Positions 38,733 through 49,224 of a DNA stretch of 64,000 nucleotides are shown here, one piece after another; position 1 is the stretch's first letter, and each line of letters starts with the position of its first letter. Location of the stretch: NCBI GenBank assembly GCA_021771575.1, contig JAETOX010000004.1, positions 1-64,000 of the forward strand, given 5' to 3'. This stretch comes from Bacteroides sp. (GTDB taxonomy: Bacteria > Bacteroidota > Bacteroidia > Bacteroidales > Marinifilaceae). The notes under the pieces were generated by a model. The model saw nothing but the letters and a program-made list of their open reading frames with translations. It did no database searches and was not told where the DNA came from. The position numbers were made by a program, and so were the translations under genes.

Positions 38733-39098
38733 TTATTTTTTAGCCGTAGGCACCAGAAACAAAATACTGGAGGTACCGATTACGCCCAGCACTAAAAGTA
38801 AAATGCGGATATGAAAATTTTCCAATATCCAAAAAGCGGATATGGAAATCATCCCCCACATACAAGCTATCGAAATACCTTTCGATAGCCGGCTCACTCC
38901 TTCCCGGGATTCGTAATGCCGGATATACTTGCCTAAACGGGAACGATGCAATCTATCGTGCAGACGCTTCGAACTCTTATAAAATAACCAGGAACTCAAC
39001 AACAGAAAAGGTGTAGTGGGCAAGCCCGGTACAAAAATCCCGATTACACCCAGCACCACCGAAATCATCCCTATGACAATAAACAATACTCTTTTCAT
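38733..39098 (-). CDS. YbaN/DUF454 family inner membrane protein
   Basis: 'VLGVIGIFVPGLPTTPFLLLSSWLFYKSSKRLHDRL'. Confidence 0.9.
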   Translation of the reverse strand: MKRVLFIVIGMISVVLGVIGIFVPGLPTTPFLLLSSWLFYKSSKRLHDRLHRSRLGKYIRHYESREGVSRLSKGISIACMWGMISISAFWILENFHIRILLLVLGVIGTSSILFLVPTAKK

Positions 39099-39105
39099 AG
39101 CTCGT

Positions 39106-40050
39106 CTATAGACAAAATATTTCTTTTACTATTTGCCGGTAAAGCGAAACAGTAGTGGCCTTTTTGATTTTTTTCAAGCATTTTCGATCGGTTTCGGGTA
39201 AAAAATAATCCCAAAGTGTTTTCATCTTCATCAAGAGATGACTGTCGCCTTCCAACCGTTCGGAATAGGCAGAAAACAGCTCTTCGTGAAAGGAAAAATA
39301 AAGAGCCATACATTCTTTTTCAGAAAAAGTTTCATTTTTCTGAAATTCCTTTGCCATCAAGGGCGAAGACAACAACCCTCTACCCACAGCAACCCCTCTG
39401 AGCGCCGGAAAATCCAACAGGATTTTTTTGATTTCTTCGATTGTACAAAGATCACCGTTATAAAAAAGAGGGTGTCGGGAAGACTCATAAAACTGTCGGA
39501 AAGCTTCCGGGTTGGTCTTACCTTTATATTGCTGTTTTCCGATTCTGGCATGAATCGTGATGTGTGTAAGGCGAAGGCAATTCAATATCGTAACCAGATC
39601 CATGCATTCGCTAACATTCTCCCACCCCAACCGCATTTTCAACGAAAAATCGATTTCCGGATAGGCTTCCAAAGGAGAGAGTACTTCTTCCACCAGCTCA
39701 GGATAAGGCAACATGCCAGCCCCTTTCCGTTTCCCGGCAATCAAAGGAAAAGGGCATCCCAAATTGATATCAATGGTTTTATACCCTTCACTTTGTATAA
39801 GATCTATGAGCATCCGGCATTCTTCGGCGCTACCGGGTAGAATTTGCGGAACCAGGTGCTCAACCTGTTCACTTTGCGGATCTATATCCCGCAAGTCGCG
39901 ATTGCGAAAGGTTCCTTTCTCCACCCGGATAAAAGGAGTATAATAAGCATCTACTCCACCGAAGCAGCGGTCGAAAGCGTTCCGGAATATCCGGTCCGTA
40001 TATCCCTGTAAAGGAGCAAAATGCAATTGATAAAGGGAAAGGTCTGTCAT
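39106..40050 (-). CDS. tRNA-dihydrouridine synthase family protein
   Basis: 'FAPLQGYTDRIFRNAF', 'INLGCPFPLIAGKRKGAGML', 'ITIHARIGKQQYKG', 'FYNGDL', 'GVAVGRGLL'. Confidence 0.88.
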   Translation of the reverse strand: MTDLSLYQLHFAPLQGYTDRIFRNAFDRCFGGVDAYYTPFIRVEKGTFRNRDLRDIDPQSEQVEHLVPQILPGSAEECRMLIDLIQSEGYKTIDINLGCPFPLIAGKRKGAGMLPYPELVEEVLSPLEAYPEIDFSLKMRLGWENVSECMDLVTILNCLRLTHITIHARIGKQQYKGKTNPEAFRQFYESSRHPLFYNGDLCTIEEIKKILLDFPALRGVAVGRGLLSSPLMAKEFQKNETFSEKECMALYFSFHEELFSAYSERLEGDSHLLMKMKTLWDYFLPETDRKCLKKIKKATTVSLYRQIVKEIFCL

Positions 40051-40120
40051 TTTTTTTTATTCTAAAGCTCAAAGGTAAAATATTTCGTAGTTTTGTACTA
40101 TTATTTTAAACTCCAGTTAT

Positions 40121-40639
40121 ATGAAATTTTTTTGTTTAATCACATTACTTAGTTATTGTATTGGTGCCCATGCACAACAAGACGACCGGGGATATATCGT
40201 CCAGGTAGGAGATCAGGCGCCGGATATCGAAATACGGTATACGGACGGGACACAGAAAAAATTATCGGATTTTCGGGGGAAAATCGTCATGATTCAATTC
40301 ACTGCCAGTTGGTGTGGTGTTTGCCGGAAAGAAATGCCCTTTATCGAAAAAGATATCTGGCAAAAGCACAAAAAGAATCCGGATTTTGCCCTTATCGGCA
40401 TCGATTTGAAAGAAAGTAAAGACAAGACGATTTCTTTTGCCGAAGAACTGAAAATCACTTATCCCCTGACGCTGGATCCCGAAGGAAAAGCTTTCTATTC
40501 TTATGCAGCCCAGGGCGCCGGGGTTACACGCAATATTATCATCGATAAAAAGGGGAAAATCGTTTTCATGACCCGTCTGTACGATCCGGAAGAATTTCAG
40601 GAAATGTGCCAGGTCATCGACGGGCTTTTGAAGGAATAA
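40121..40639 (+). CDS. TlpA family protein, secreted
   Basis: 'IQFTASWCGVCRKEMPFIEKD', 'GVTRNIIIDKKGKIV'. Confidence 0.9.
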   Translation: MKFFCLITLLSYCIGAHAQQDDRGYIVQVGDQAPDIEIRYTDGTQKKLSDFRGKIVMIQFTASWCGVCRKEMPFIEKDIWQKHKKNPDFALIGIDLKESKDKTISFAEELKITYPLTLDPEGKAFYSYAAQGAGVTRNIIIDKKGKIVFMTRLYDPEEFQEMCQVIDGLLKE

Positions 40640-41485
40640 TTACCATTTTCCATATTCCGACCGGGCTTCGAGCCGGTTTTCCAGCGTATCCGGAAGTTGC
40701 GGGAAAAAATCGATTCCGGTCAACCGTTCGACCGAATCGACTGCAACGACGTATTCTTCTATGGTTTTCCGGGATTTTTCGTTCGGAAGTACAAACCCGA
40801 TCATTTGCCGGCGTGAAGGGGAGTAAATCACTTTATAATAATGCCCCGGTACAGATACCCGGCTCGATCCGATCTTTCCCTTCATTTGCTTAAAAACCGG
40901 ACCTGTTACGACGTATATCGGTTCTCTTTTTCCCCAGCGGCGAACCTGCTCTTCGAGTTGTTTCCAAATGCCCCGGTTAAAGGCAGGTTCCTGCGGCGAC
41001 ATATTGGACATGTAAAACGTTTCGCTCATGGCCTCTTTCGAAAGGGTCATATCCCCCGCAGGACAAAGATGTCCCCGGTCGTAACCGCTTCCGGTGTAAT
41101 CAGAAGGTTTTGCCGAACCGGTCGCCACTTTCGGATCCTCGCGGAAATTATTCGTACGGGGTGCTCCTTCTTTCCCGGTCTTCAAACGCGGGCGGTAATA
41201 CACCCAATTCGCCTGTTTGTGTCGTTCGTTAAAACTCAGGGTATAATAGGTATGCCGGACAACTTCGCCTTCACTCTCAGGCCAATATTCCATGTCTTCT
41301 TCTGTTATCTCTTCCTGTATGATCGAAGATTTTTCCGATGCCACAGGAGCTTTCTCTACAATAGAAGCAGTTTGGGAAGGTTCGGTTCTGAATCGATTAT
41401 AAAAGAAAATGGCGGCGAGGATCAAAAAGATCCCCAATAATAGCCACCATTTTAAACTACTTTTCCGTTTACGCCGGCGTTTCAT
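40640..41485 (-). CDS. DNA/RNA non-specific endonuclease (NucA family), membrane-anchored
   Basis: 'GSGYDRGHLCPAGDM', 'NMSPQEPAFNRGIWKQLE'; N-terminal TM. Confidence 0.93.
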   Translation of the reverse strand: MKRRRKRKSSLKWWLLLGIFLILAAIFFYNRFRTEPSQTASIVEKAPVASEKSSIIQEEITEEDMEYWPESEGEVVRHTYYTLSFNERHKQANWVYYRPRLKTGKEGAPRTNNFREDPKVATGSAKPSDYTGSGYDRGHLCPAGDMTLSKEAMSETFYMSNMSPQEPAFNRGIWKQLEEQVRRWGKREPIYVVTGPVFKQMKGKIGSSRVSVPGHYYKVIYSPSRRQMIGFVLPNEKSRKTIEEYVVAVDSVERLTGIDFFPQLPDTLENRLEARSEYGKW

Positions 41486-41487
41486 GA

Positions 41488-43110
41488 TTATAGCTGTACT
41501 CCTTTACCTTGTTCTTCTATCGCTACTTTTACCGTTTTATCGTCTAAATAGTAAATCGGATAAAATCCGTCATCATCCAACACGTGGCGTCCGATAAACG
41601 ATTTAATGGAAGTTTCCAATATTTTGCGGGAAGTACGGAGGCCTTTCTCATCTCTTTTTACTCCTCTGCGGGCAGCGTAATCCGCCATTTCATTCACCAG
41701 ATCAAATTTTTGCAAGTATTTCAACAGTTGTTTATAATCCTGGATATTCTGCATTTCAGCACGATGCCGATCCATGAAGTCGAAAGTATATTCATACAGG
41801 AAAGCCGTTTTGCGGGTAACGTTCACCAAATATTCCGAAAATCCCACAGTATCCTCCGGCACGAAGACGTCCGGCATCACACCGCCTCCCCCGTAAACAG
41901 TACGTCCTCCGGCTGTCTCATACTTGAGATTCTCGTCGAAACGAATACTGTCTTTTTGGGAAAATTCCCCATGCAATAGGCGCTGATAGATATCGGTGTA
42001 GTATTTTTCTTTCCCTTGATCGTATGGCTTTTGAATTGAACGCCCCGAAGGTATATAATAGCGGGCTACTGTCAAACGCAGTGCCGACCCATCCGGTAAC
42101 AACCGTTGTTCCTGCACCAACCCTTTTCCGAAAGAGCGGCGTCCGATAATATTTCCCCGGTCGTTATCCTGGATAGCTCCCGCAAATATTTCACTGGCCG
42201 AAGCGCTGAAGTCGTTGATCAGCACGGTCAAAGGCAACTGTTGGTATTTTCCTTTACCGTTAGAATGATAATCCATCCGGGGAGAGGCTTTTCCCTGGGT
42301 GTAAAGGATCAGTTTATTTTCGGGCAAAAACTCATTGATCATCCGGATAGCGATAGGCAAAATACCTCCTTCATTATCTCTCAAATCCACAATCAAACGC
42401 CGCATTCCCTGGGATTGCAATTTAGCCAGCGCAGCCATAAACTCGTCGTAAGTATTCATTCCGAACGTTTTCACCTTGATAAACCCGGTGGTATCGTCTT
42501 TCATGTAAGCCACATCTATACTCTTAATGGGTATACTCCCGCGGGTCACCTTTTTCAGCAGCGGTTGTTTTTCTCCATGGCGTACCAGGGTCAGATCGAC
42601 TTTTGTCCCGATTTCTCCACGCATTAATTTCATAATCTGGTCTGTGTCCATATTTTTTCCGGCCACCACCGAATCATTGACTTTGATAATGCGGTCGCCA
42701 TCTTTCAAACCAGCGTCTTCAGCAGGTCCTCCGGGAACAACTTTCACGACGGTCACGGTATCCAGGTATTTATAGAACTGTACACCGACCCCTCCAAAAT
42801 TTCCGACCATTTCTTCATTCACCCGCTGCATATCTTTGGCCGGAATATAAACAGTATGCGGATCCAGATCCTGAATGATCTGCGGAATAGCATTTTCCTC
42901 GATCTCCCGGATATCGACCGAATCGACATACGAATAATTGATCATATTCAGGATCATATCCAACTTACTTCCCTGCACCGGCGTAAAAAGTTCCTGTTTA
43001 CCCATTACCACTTCCCGGCGGTCGAAAAAGGTATTGAGCACCATGCCTAAAATAACGGCCAATGCAATGATCACCGGCAAAATAATCGCTCTCAACTTGT
43101 TATTGTACAT
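41488..43110 (-). CDS. S41 family C-terminal processing peptidase
   Basis: PDZ 'GGPAEDAGLKDGDRIIKVN'; catalytic 'LINDFSASASEIFAGAIQDNDRGNIIGRRSFGKGLVQ'. Confidence 0.95.
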   Translation of the reverse strand: MYNNKLRAIILPVIIALAVILGMVLNTFFDRREVVMGKQELFTPVQGSKLDMILNMINYSYVDSVDIREIEENAIPQIIQDLDPHTVYIPAKDMQRVNEEMVGNFGGVGVQFYKYLDTVTVVKVVPGGPAEDAGLKDGDRIIKVNDSVVAGKNMDTDQIMKLMRGEIGTKVDLTLVRHGEKQPLLKKVTRGSIPIKSIDVAYMKDDTTGFIKVKTFGMNTYDEFMAALAKLQSQGMRRLIVDLRDNEGGILPIAIRMINEFLPENKLILYTQGKASPRMDYHSNGKGKYQQLPLTVLINDFSASASEIFAGAIQDNDRGNIIGRRSFGKGLVQEQRLLPDGSALRLTVARYYIPSGRSIQKPYDQGKEKYYTDIYQRLLHGEFSQKDSIRFDENLKYETAGGRTVYGGGGVMPDVFVPEDTVGFSEYLVNVTRKTAFLYEYTFDFMDRHRAEMQNIQDYKQLLKYLQKFDLVNEMADYAARRGVKRDEKGLRTSRKILETSIKSFIGRHVLDDDGFYPIYYLDDKTVKVAIEEQGKGVQL

Positions 43111-43121
43111 CTTTATTTATT

Positions 43122-43553
43122 CTAAAAGTTTATTTCTATCAAATCGACTTTCACTCCGGCTTTTTCCAATAATTCGATTCCATCGTAACATCGATATAAT
43201 TCAGAATAAACCACTCTGACGATACCGGCCTGAATGATTAGTTTGGCACATTCGATGCAGGGGGAAGCCGTTACGTATAAGGTAGCCCCATCGCTGCTAT
43301 TGCCCGATTTCGCTACTTTGGTAATGGCATTGGCCTCGGCATGTAATACATAAGGTTTTGTCCGATCGTTTTCATCTTCGCATAAATTCTCGAAACCGGA
43401 AGGAGTACCATTGTAACCATCTGATATGATGGATTTGTCTTTCACAATCAAAGCCCCTACCTGACGGCGTTTACAATACGAATTTTCGGCCCATATCCGG
43501 GCCATCCGTAAATACCGTTCATCCAATAATCTTTGTTTTGGAGATTCTTCCAT
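43122..43553 (-). CDS. dCMP/deoxycytidylate deaminase family
   Basis: 'VLHAEANAITKVAKSG', 'LYVTASPCIECAKLIIQAGI'. Confidence 0.92.
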   Translation of the reverse strand: MEESPKQRLLDERYLRMARIWAENSYCKRRQVGALIVKDKSIISDGYNGTPSGFENLCEDENDRTKPYVLHAEANAITKVAKSGNSSDGATLYVTASPCIECAKLIIQAGIVRVVYSELYRCYDGIELLEKAGVKVDLIEINF

Positions 43554-43555
43554 AA

Positions 43556-44530
43556 TTATTTTTTACGTCCTCCGATATAAGCGATCATTTCCTGAAAACG
43601 AACTTTTCTTTCCGCAGGCACTTCTATTTCTTCCAAAGCAATCCGGCTTTTTTCCAGATAATCGTCTATTTTAGCCATGACAGCCTCTTTAACTCCAACC
43701 CGATCGTATATGGCAGTCACTTCCCTGATTTTTTCCTCCGGATCGAAATGTCCTTTCGTCATCCATTGCTTTAACAGGGCCCGGTCTTCTTCTCCCGCCA
43801 ATTCGAAAGCTTTGATCAAAAGATAAGTCTTTTTATTACAAAGGATATCCCCGCCGATTTTTTTCCCGAACTCTTCTACATCTCCGTATACATCCAGATA
43901 GTCGTCCTGCAACTGGAATACAAGTCCCAGATAGCCTCCGAAATCATAAAGTGCATCATATTCTTTTTTCGGAGCTCCGGCAATCAAAGCTCCATGACGC
44001 ATACTTCCAGCAATTAAGACAGAGGTTTTAAGGTAAATCATGTGGATATATTCTTCTTCGCTCACCTCTTCGCGGGTTTCGAATTCCATATCGTATTGTT
44101 GTCCCTTGCAGACATCCATAGCAACCTGGTTGAAACCGTCGATCACGTTTCGCAGATAAGCATCTTCGCAGGTTTCGATGTATTTATAAGCGGTAATCGC
44201 TGCAGCATCCCCACTCAAAATAGCCACATTGCTATTCCATTTTTTGTGTACCGTCATTCTGCCCCGGCGCAATTCCGCATCATCCATGACGTCGTCATGC
44301 AGCAAAGTATAATTATGAAAAATCTCTATCCCGATGGCCGACTTAAGAGCTTTCTGAATGTCATCGCGATAGAGATTATAAGCCATCAGAGTAAGTACGG
44401 GACGCAAGCGCTTTCCGCCGTCTTCCATTATATATTTTATCGGTTCGAATAAGGAATAAGGTATTTCGATGTATTCCTGTTTGTCTAATTCCCCTTTTAT
44501 AATTTCCCGAAGCTGTTCAATCGTATACAT
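43556..44530 (-). CDS. polyprenyl synthetase family protein
   Basis: 'GGKRLRPVL', 'LLHDDVMDDAELRRG', 'LVFQLQDDYLDVYGD'. Confidence 0.95.
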   Translation of the reverse strand: MYTIEQLREIIKGELDKQEYIEIPYSLFEPIKYIMEDGGKRLRPVLTLMAYNLYRDDIQKALKSAIGIEIFHNYTLLHDDVMDDAELRRGRMTVHKKWNSNVAILSGDAAAITAYKYIETCEDAYLRNVIDGFNQVAMDVCKGQQYDMEFETREEVSEEEYIHMIYLKTSVLIAGSMRHGALIAGAPKKEYDALYDFGGYLGLVFQLQDDYLDVYGDVEEFGKKIGGDILCNKKTYLLIKAFELAGEEDRALLKQWMTKGHFDPEEKIREVTAIYDRVGVKEAVMAKIDDYLEKSRIALEEIEVPAERKVRFQEMIAYIGGRKK

Positions 44531-44635
44531 GTCTTAAGTTTTGATTTGAAAGCTGCTAAATTAACAAAAGAAGGCGGAAAATCATCGGAAAGCGCCGAAT
44601 TTTTAAAATAAGCGTCTCATCTACATTATCCGCGA

Positions 44636-45778
44636 CTATTTACAATTTTCCAACACCTGTCTGGCCACTGCTGCCGTCACATCCTGATCTTCTCCAAAAG
44701 CCACTTTGCGTTCTGTAAACCGTCTTTCAATTTCCCGGATGGTTTCCTCTCCGATCTGAGCCTCTCCCAAACGGGTCGGTAAGCCCAAACTTTTGAAAAA
44801 AGCTTCCGTACGGGCAATGGCTTCTTCAATGCGATCTTCCTCGCTGCCTTCGGTGATTCCCCAAATCCGCTCCCCGTATTGCAGCAATTTAGCCCGTTTC
44901 TTTTCTTTCAGCGTGCGGAGCAACCCAGGCAATACGATAGCCAGTGTAGCTCCGTGAGTCAGGCCATGTAAAGCGGTCAGTTCATGCCCGATCATGTGGG
45001 TAGCCCAATCCTGCTTTACCCCCAGGGCAATAAATCCGTTGAGGCCCATGGTAGCGCAAAGCATAAAATCGGCCATTTTATCGTAATTGTCTTGGCGTTC
45101 TATAATTTCCGGAGCAATCTCAATCAGCGAATGAAAGATTCCTTCGGCCCAGCGGTCCATCAAACGCGATTGGCCCGGAGTTGTCATATATTGTTCCATG
45201 ACATGTACGAAGGTGTCGGCAATCCCGCAAGCCACCTGGTAAACCGGCAAAGAAAAAGTAACCGTAGGGTCTAAAACAGAAAATACCGGAAAATTGGAAT
45301 AGAACGGATACTTTTCGGCTGTCTCCAAACGCGAAATCACCGCTCCGCTATTCATCTCCGAACCGGTAGCCGGCAAGGTCAACACAGCCCCGAGGGGTAC
45401 GGTATGCCGATAGCTACCTTTCAACACCAAATCCCAGGCATCTCCCTCATACATTAACCCGGCAGAAATCAGTTTCGTTCCATCGAGCACAGAACCTCCT
45501 CCTACAGCCAACAGAAAATCCACTTTTTTCTCTTTTCCCAATTGTATGGCTTTCCTCAGCGTCTCTATTTTGGGGTTCGCTTCAATTCCCCAGAACTCAG
45601 TTACATCGAAACCTTTCAAAGCTTCTTTCACCTGATCGTAAACTCCGTTCTTTTTTACACTTCCGCCGCCAAAAGTAACCATCACCCGCTTCCCTGCCGG
45701 AATTTCTTTTGCCAATTGGGCGATCATTCCTTTTCCGAAAATCAATTTCGTCGGATTTTGAAAAATAAAATTCTCCAT
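44636..45778 (-). CDS. iron-containing alcohol dehydrogenase
   Basis: 'VTFGGGSVKKNGVYDQV', 'LAVGGGSVLDGTKLIS', 'GHELTALHGLTHGATLAIVLPGLLR'. Confidence 0.94.
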   Translation of the reverse strand: MENFIFQNPTKLIFGKGMIAQLAKEIPAGKRVMVTFGGGSVKKNGVYDQVKEALKGFDVTEFWGIEANPKIETLRKAIQLGKEKKVDFLLAVGGGSVLDGTKLISAGLMYEGDAWDLVLKGSYRHTVPLGAVLTLPATGSEMNSGAVISRLETAEKYPFYSNFPVFSVLDPTVTFSLPVYQVACGIADTFVHVMEQYMTTPGQSRLMDRWAEGIFHSLIEIAPEIIERQDNYDKMADFMLCATMGLNGFIALGVKQDWATHMIGHELTALHGLTHGATLAIVLPGLLRTLKEKKRAKLLQYGERIWGITEGSEEDRIEEAIARTEAFFKSLGLPTRLGEAQIGEETIREIERRFTERKVAFGEDQDVTAAVARQVLENCK

Positions 45779-45913
45779 ACAAATCTAATTTTGATTGTTT
45801 ATCGTATATGATTATATGCTTTCCTTTCAGACCGATCATTTATCGTTTTGACAAATATACCGAATATACCGTAATTAAAAAATATTTTCTATCTTCGTAA
45901 AAATAATTGAGCT

Positions 45914-46216
45914 ATGGAAATTATACATCGTCCTGAAGAACAAATCTTTCAAACCAACGTCGACGGTTACACCGCCTATGTGAGTTATTCGATCCACCAT
46001 GGCGAACTGGACATCCGGCACACCATCGTACCGCCCGAAATCAGCGGACGCGGTATTGCCGCCCAACTCGTCAAATCGGCATACGATTACGCCCTTTCCC
46101 AACACCTGGCTGCTGTCGCTACCTGCTCTTATGCTGTCGTGTGGCTGCAACGGCACCCGGAATATCATGGCAAACCCGGTAAAGATTATGGGGGATGCAG
46201 CAGTTGCAGTTTATAA
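45914..46216 (+). CDS. GNAT family N-acetyltransferase (YjdJ-like)
   Basis: 'IVPPEISGRGIAAQLVKSAYDYA', 'VATCSYAVVWLQRHPEY'. Confidence 0.85.
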   Translation: MEIIHRPEEQIFQTNVDGYTAYVSYSIHHGELDIRHTIVPPEISGRGIAAQLVKSAYDYALSQHLAAVATCSYAVVWLQRHPEYHGKPGKDYGGCSSCSL

Positions 46217-46219
46217 AGT

Positions 46220-47545
46220 TTAAGGTAACCGCTGCAATTTATTTTTCAATACAGCACTCGACGGACGGGGAGCATGGTATTCCAAAAGCTTACTATTTTT
46301 ATCATACAGTAAGAAATGGGGTATTGCTCTGATATTCATCAACTCGCTAAAAACACTGTCGGTAACAATCCATTGGTTTCCTTGCATATTCAATTGCTGC
46401 ATTTTTTTCTTCCATTGCGAAAGGTTCTTATCGACAGAAATACTGACAAAAATCACGTCTTTGTTATTCAATTCTTTTTCCAGCCTTTGCAAATAAGGTA
46501 CCTCAGCACAACAAGGCACACACCAGGAAGCCCAAACGTCTATATATACATATTTTCCTTTAAATTCCGATAAGCTGCGCTTAGCGCCATTCAAATCTTC
46601 AAATGTAACATCCGGCAGCGAAGCCCCCGCCGAAATAAACGCCTTCTTTTCGTAAAGTGCTATTATTTCTTTTTCATCGGTCCTATCTCTACACAGGCCG
46701 ATCAAACGTTGCCGATTCGCTTCCGAATAAGGATATCTTTTCAAAAACTGCATAATGATTTGTTTCGAAATATTTTGCCGTATGCTTTCTGTTTGAAACC
46801 GTTCTTTTAACACGTTGAGCTGTCCTTCCGGCTCTTCTTCGCAATCCTGCAAGTAAAAAAGAATATCCTTCTCGCTATGTGGAAACAGTTTCCAGTATGG
46901 TTTATCCAGAACTTGCGGAATATCAGGCAAATTACCCGTCAATGATTCCGGCAAGCGGAAAGTGGAATCTTCCGGAAAAAGATACCGGATTCCCTTCATA
47001 ACATTTATATATTCTATTTGTCGCCAAGCAGTTAGAAATGTCCGGACTTCATCATTATATCTTCTCTTTTCGACAATACCTACCGCTTTCCGGGAATAGT
47101 CCGCAACCCAATTTTCCAATTCCCCGGATAAGGGCGGATTTTCCCACAATTCTTTCATGATTTGCCCGTGATATAACCGAAATGCCTGAATCGTCCGGTT
47201 TACTTTATCATCTGTATCGATTTCCATATACCCATCCTTCCACATCAGATTGACCGTTACGGATTTTCCCGGCTGTAAATATACCGGAGAAACAAAATTC
47301 CATTGCTCTTTGTTCCGGTCCCAAACTTTCCCTTCCAGCATAAAAAAAGGTGTACTCTCCGAACATACAATGCTGAAATGATCTTCAGCATCCGGTTTAA
47401 TGATAAAACTGGTGTCAACGCCTTGCAATTTAAGCATGTACCTGGAAACATTTTCGCCTGCCGATATTTTACCGGAAAAGACAGGCTCTGTATGATTTTG
47501 GCAAGCTATACAAAGCGACACAAACACGATATAAAAGAATTTCAT
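46220..47545 (-). CDS. TlpA family lipoprotein
   Basis: Lipobox CIACQN; 'VYIDVWASWCVPCCAEVPYLQRLEKEL', 'IRAIPHFLLYDKN'. Confidence 0.9.
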   Translation of the reverse strand: MKFFYIVFVSLCIACQNHTEPVFSGKISAGENVSRYMLKLQGVDTSFIIKPDAEDHFSIVCSESTPFFMLEGKVWDRNKEQWNFVSPVYLQPGKSVTVNLMWKDGYMEIDTDDKVNRTIQAFRLYHGQIMKELWENPPLSGELENWVADYSRKAVGIVEKRRYNDEVRTFLTAWRQIEYINVMKGIRYLFPEDSTFRLPESLTGNLPDIPQVLDKPYWKLFPHSEKDILFYLQDCEEEPEGQLNVLKERFQTESIRQNISKQIIMQFLKRYPYSEANRQRLIGLCRDRTDEKEIIALYEKKAFISAGASLPDVTFEDLNGAKRSLSEFKGKYVYIDVWASWCVPCCAEVPYLQRLEKELNNKDVIFVSISVDKNLSQWKKKMQQLNMQGNQWIVTDSVFSELMNIRAIPHFLLYDKNSKLLEYHAPRPSSAVLKNKLQRLP

Positions 47546-47587
47546 ACGCTAACAAATATCTGTTTACAACTAACTACAAGCAACAGA

Positions 47588-47622
47588 AAACCCCAAAAGG
47601 ATATAACCTTCCGGGGTTTCCA
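47588..47622 (-). terminator. Terminator/attenuator-like hairpin between the PKD-like lipoprotein and TlpA genes
   Basis: AAACCCC.AAAAGG...CCTTCCGGGGTTT stem (imperfect). Confidence 0.5.
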
Positions 47623-47625
47623 ATA

Positions 47626-49206
47626 TCAATAGGAACAATTGCGCCAGCCTACACTCTTGATTTTCGGAAATCCCGTCCAGGAAATGGCAGTTTTTGTCCA
47701 CTCCAGTTTATTATGGTCTTCCGATTCCTGATATTTAGTCAAGGTGCCTCCGGTTTGCGGATTATAAGTAGCCACCCAGATATAATCAAAAGTGGTTTCT
47801 GTCCATAAATCGACATCCCACCAGGTCACTTCGTCCGAACCGAAATCGGCAACAACTTCACATTTTTCACTTCCGACAGCATTGAATGAATAACAATATA
47901 TTTTGCTTCCGACCAAATAGTAGAATGCCTGACTGGTTGAAGAAAATAAAAATTTCTCAGCCTGATCGATATTTTCTGCCAAATTTTTATTTACTCTCCA
48001 ATATCCTTTCTTCAAAGACATATTATTGATTACGCGGTCGGTAATATAAAAGCAATAAATAAAATAATCGTCATTTCTATTTTTCATAAGGGCATAAGAA
48101 CGTCCTCTGTCGGCATTTATCGGATTACGAGTATTTTCCATGTGTACCAGCGTTCTTCCTAAATTTCTCTGATCGAATGGGAAACGATCTCCCGGCATAT
48201 CCCGCAATACATCCAGATAAAGTGAATATTCGGGTCTGTTACTCCCTAAAAATCTCTCATTTTCCAGATCATACACCAAAATAGCTTTCAGATATCTTGC
48301 AGCATAAAGACATCCCGGAAAAAGTTTCAATAGTTTTTTCGGTTCATTTTTCAACCGATTGATCGGATTATTATATAATTCGGTCAATAAATGTTCGCAA
48401 AACACAAATGAACCGTCATTTAACCTGAAGCCTCTGACAAATCCGCTCGTCGTACCACTTTCCCGTCCCATGGCAATTCTGGGATAACATTCTACCGGAT
48501 GTGCATCCGCAGGAACATCCAGGGAAGTATAAAACAAACGATCAAAAGTGTTGGAGGAATTTCCGGACATCGTAGCACTTTCCAAATACCAGGAACCGGA
48601 TTCGCTCATAATCCACAAACGTACATTGCCGGGACTGTCGTTTTCTCCGGTATGAAACACGTTGATACCATGTTTCATTGGAGGCAAATCCGTATCTTTC
48701 AACATATCCCTCAGGATGATCGTGTCGTTTTTCGATTCTATCATCGCCACCATGTCCAATTGTACATCTCCATTTTCCCGGTCGCCTAATACCAGCAAAC
48801 CTTTTGAATAAGTGAGTTCTACGTTCAACGGCTCACTCACCGACTGTACAATACCAGTATGCTTATCCTTCACTCTCAGATGAAGTTCATATTTTCCCGG
48901 TGTTACGTTCATAGGAAATTCCAACAACCGGGTTTCAGCAATAATTTTTTTATGGAAGTTTTGCTTATCTTCCAATTCCCAACGCCAGGTATAATTTTCA
49001 TCCGATACTTCGCGATCCATCGAACATTCGAGATTAGCGGCAATACGAAGTGTATCCACCAAATAAAGCAACGACAACGTTGTGTCCCGGTTCCCGAATC
49101 CCCGAATGGACACTTCATTGATGGGTCCATAACTATAGTTGCCTTTGTCATCGAAACAGGAAGCTAACATCATCCAACCTGCCAAAAAATATAGTATCTT
49201 TTTCAT
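47626..49206 (-). CDS. PKD-like family lipoprotein associated with SusCD
   Basis: Lipobox LASCFD; tandem Ig-like region followed by 'GLLVLGDRENGDVQLDMVAMIES'; position downstream of DUF4843 gene. Confidence 0.7.
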   Translation of the reverse strand: MKKILYFLAGWMMLASCFDDKGNYSYGPINEVSIRGFGNRDTTLSLLYLVDTLRIAANLECSMDREVSDENYTWRWELEDKQNFHKKIIAETRLLEFPMNVTPGKYELHLRVKDKHTGIVQSVSEPLNVELTYSKGLLVLGDRENGDVQLDMVAMIESKNDTIILRDMLKDTDLPPMKHGINVFHTGENDSPGNVRLWIMSESGSWYLESATMSGNSSNTFDRLFYTSLDVPADAHPVECYPRIAMGRESGTTSGFVRGFRLNDGSFVFCEHLLTELYNNPINRLKNEPKKLLKLFPGCLYAARYLKAILVYDLENERFLGSNRPEYSLYLDVLRDMPGDRFPFDQRNLGRTLVHMENTRNPINADRGRSYALMKNRNDDYFIYCFYITDRVINNMSLKKGYWRVNKNLAENIDQAEKFLFSSTSQAFYYLVGSKIYCYSFNAVGSEKCEVVADFGSDEVTWWDVDLWTETTFDYIWVATYNPQTGGTLTKYQESEDHNKLEWTKTAISWTGFPKIKSVGWRNCSY

Positions 49207-49224
49207 AGCCTACAAGATTATAAT

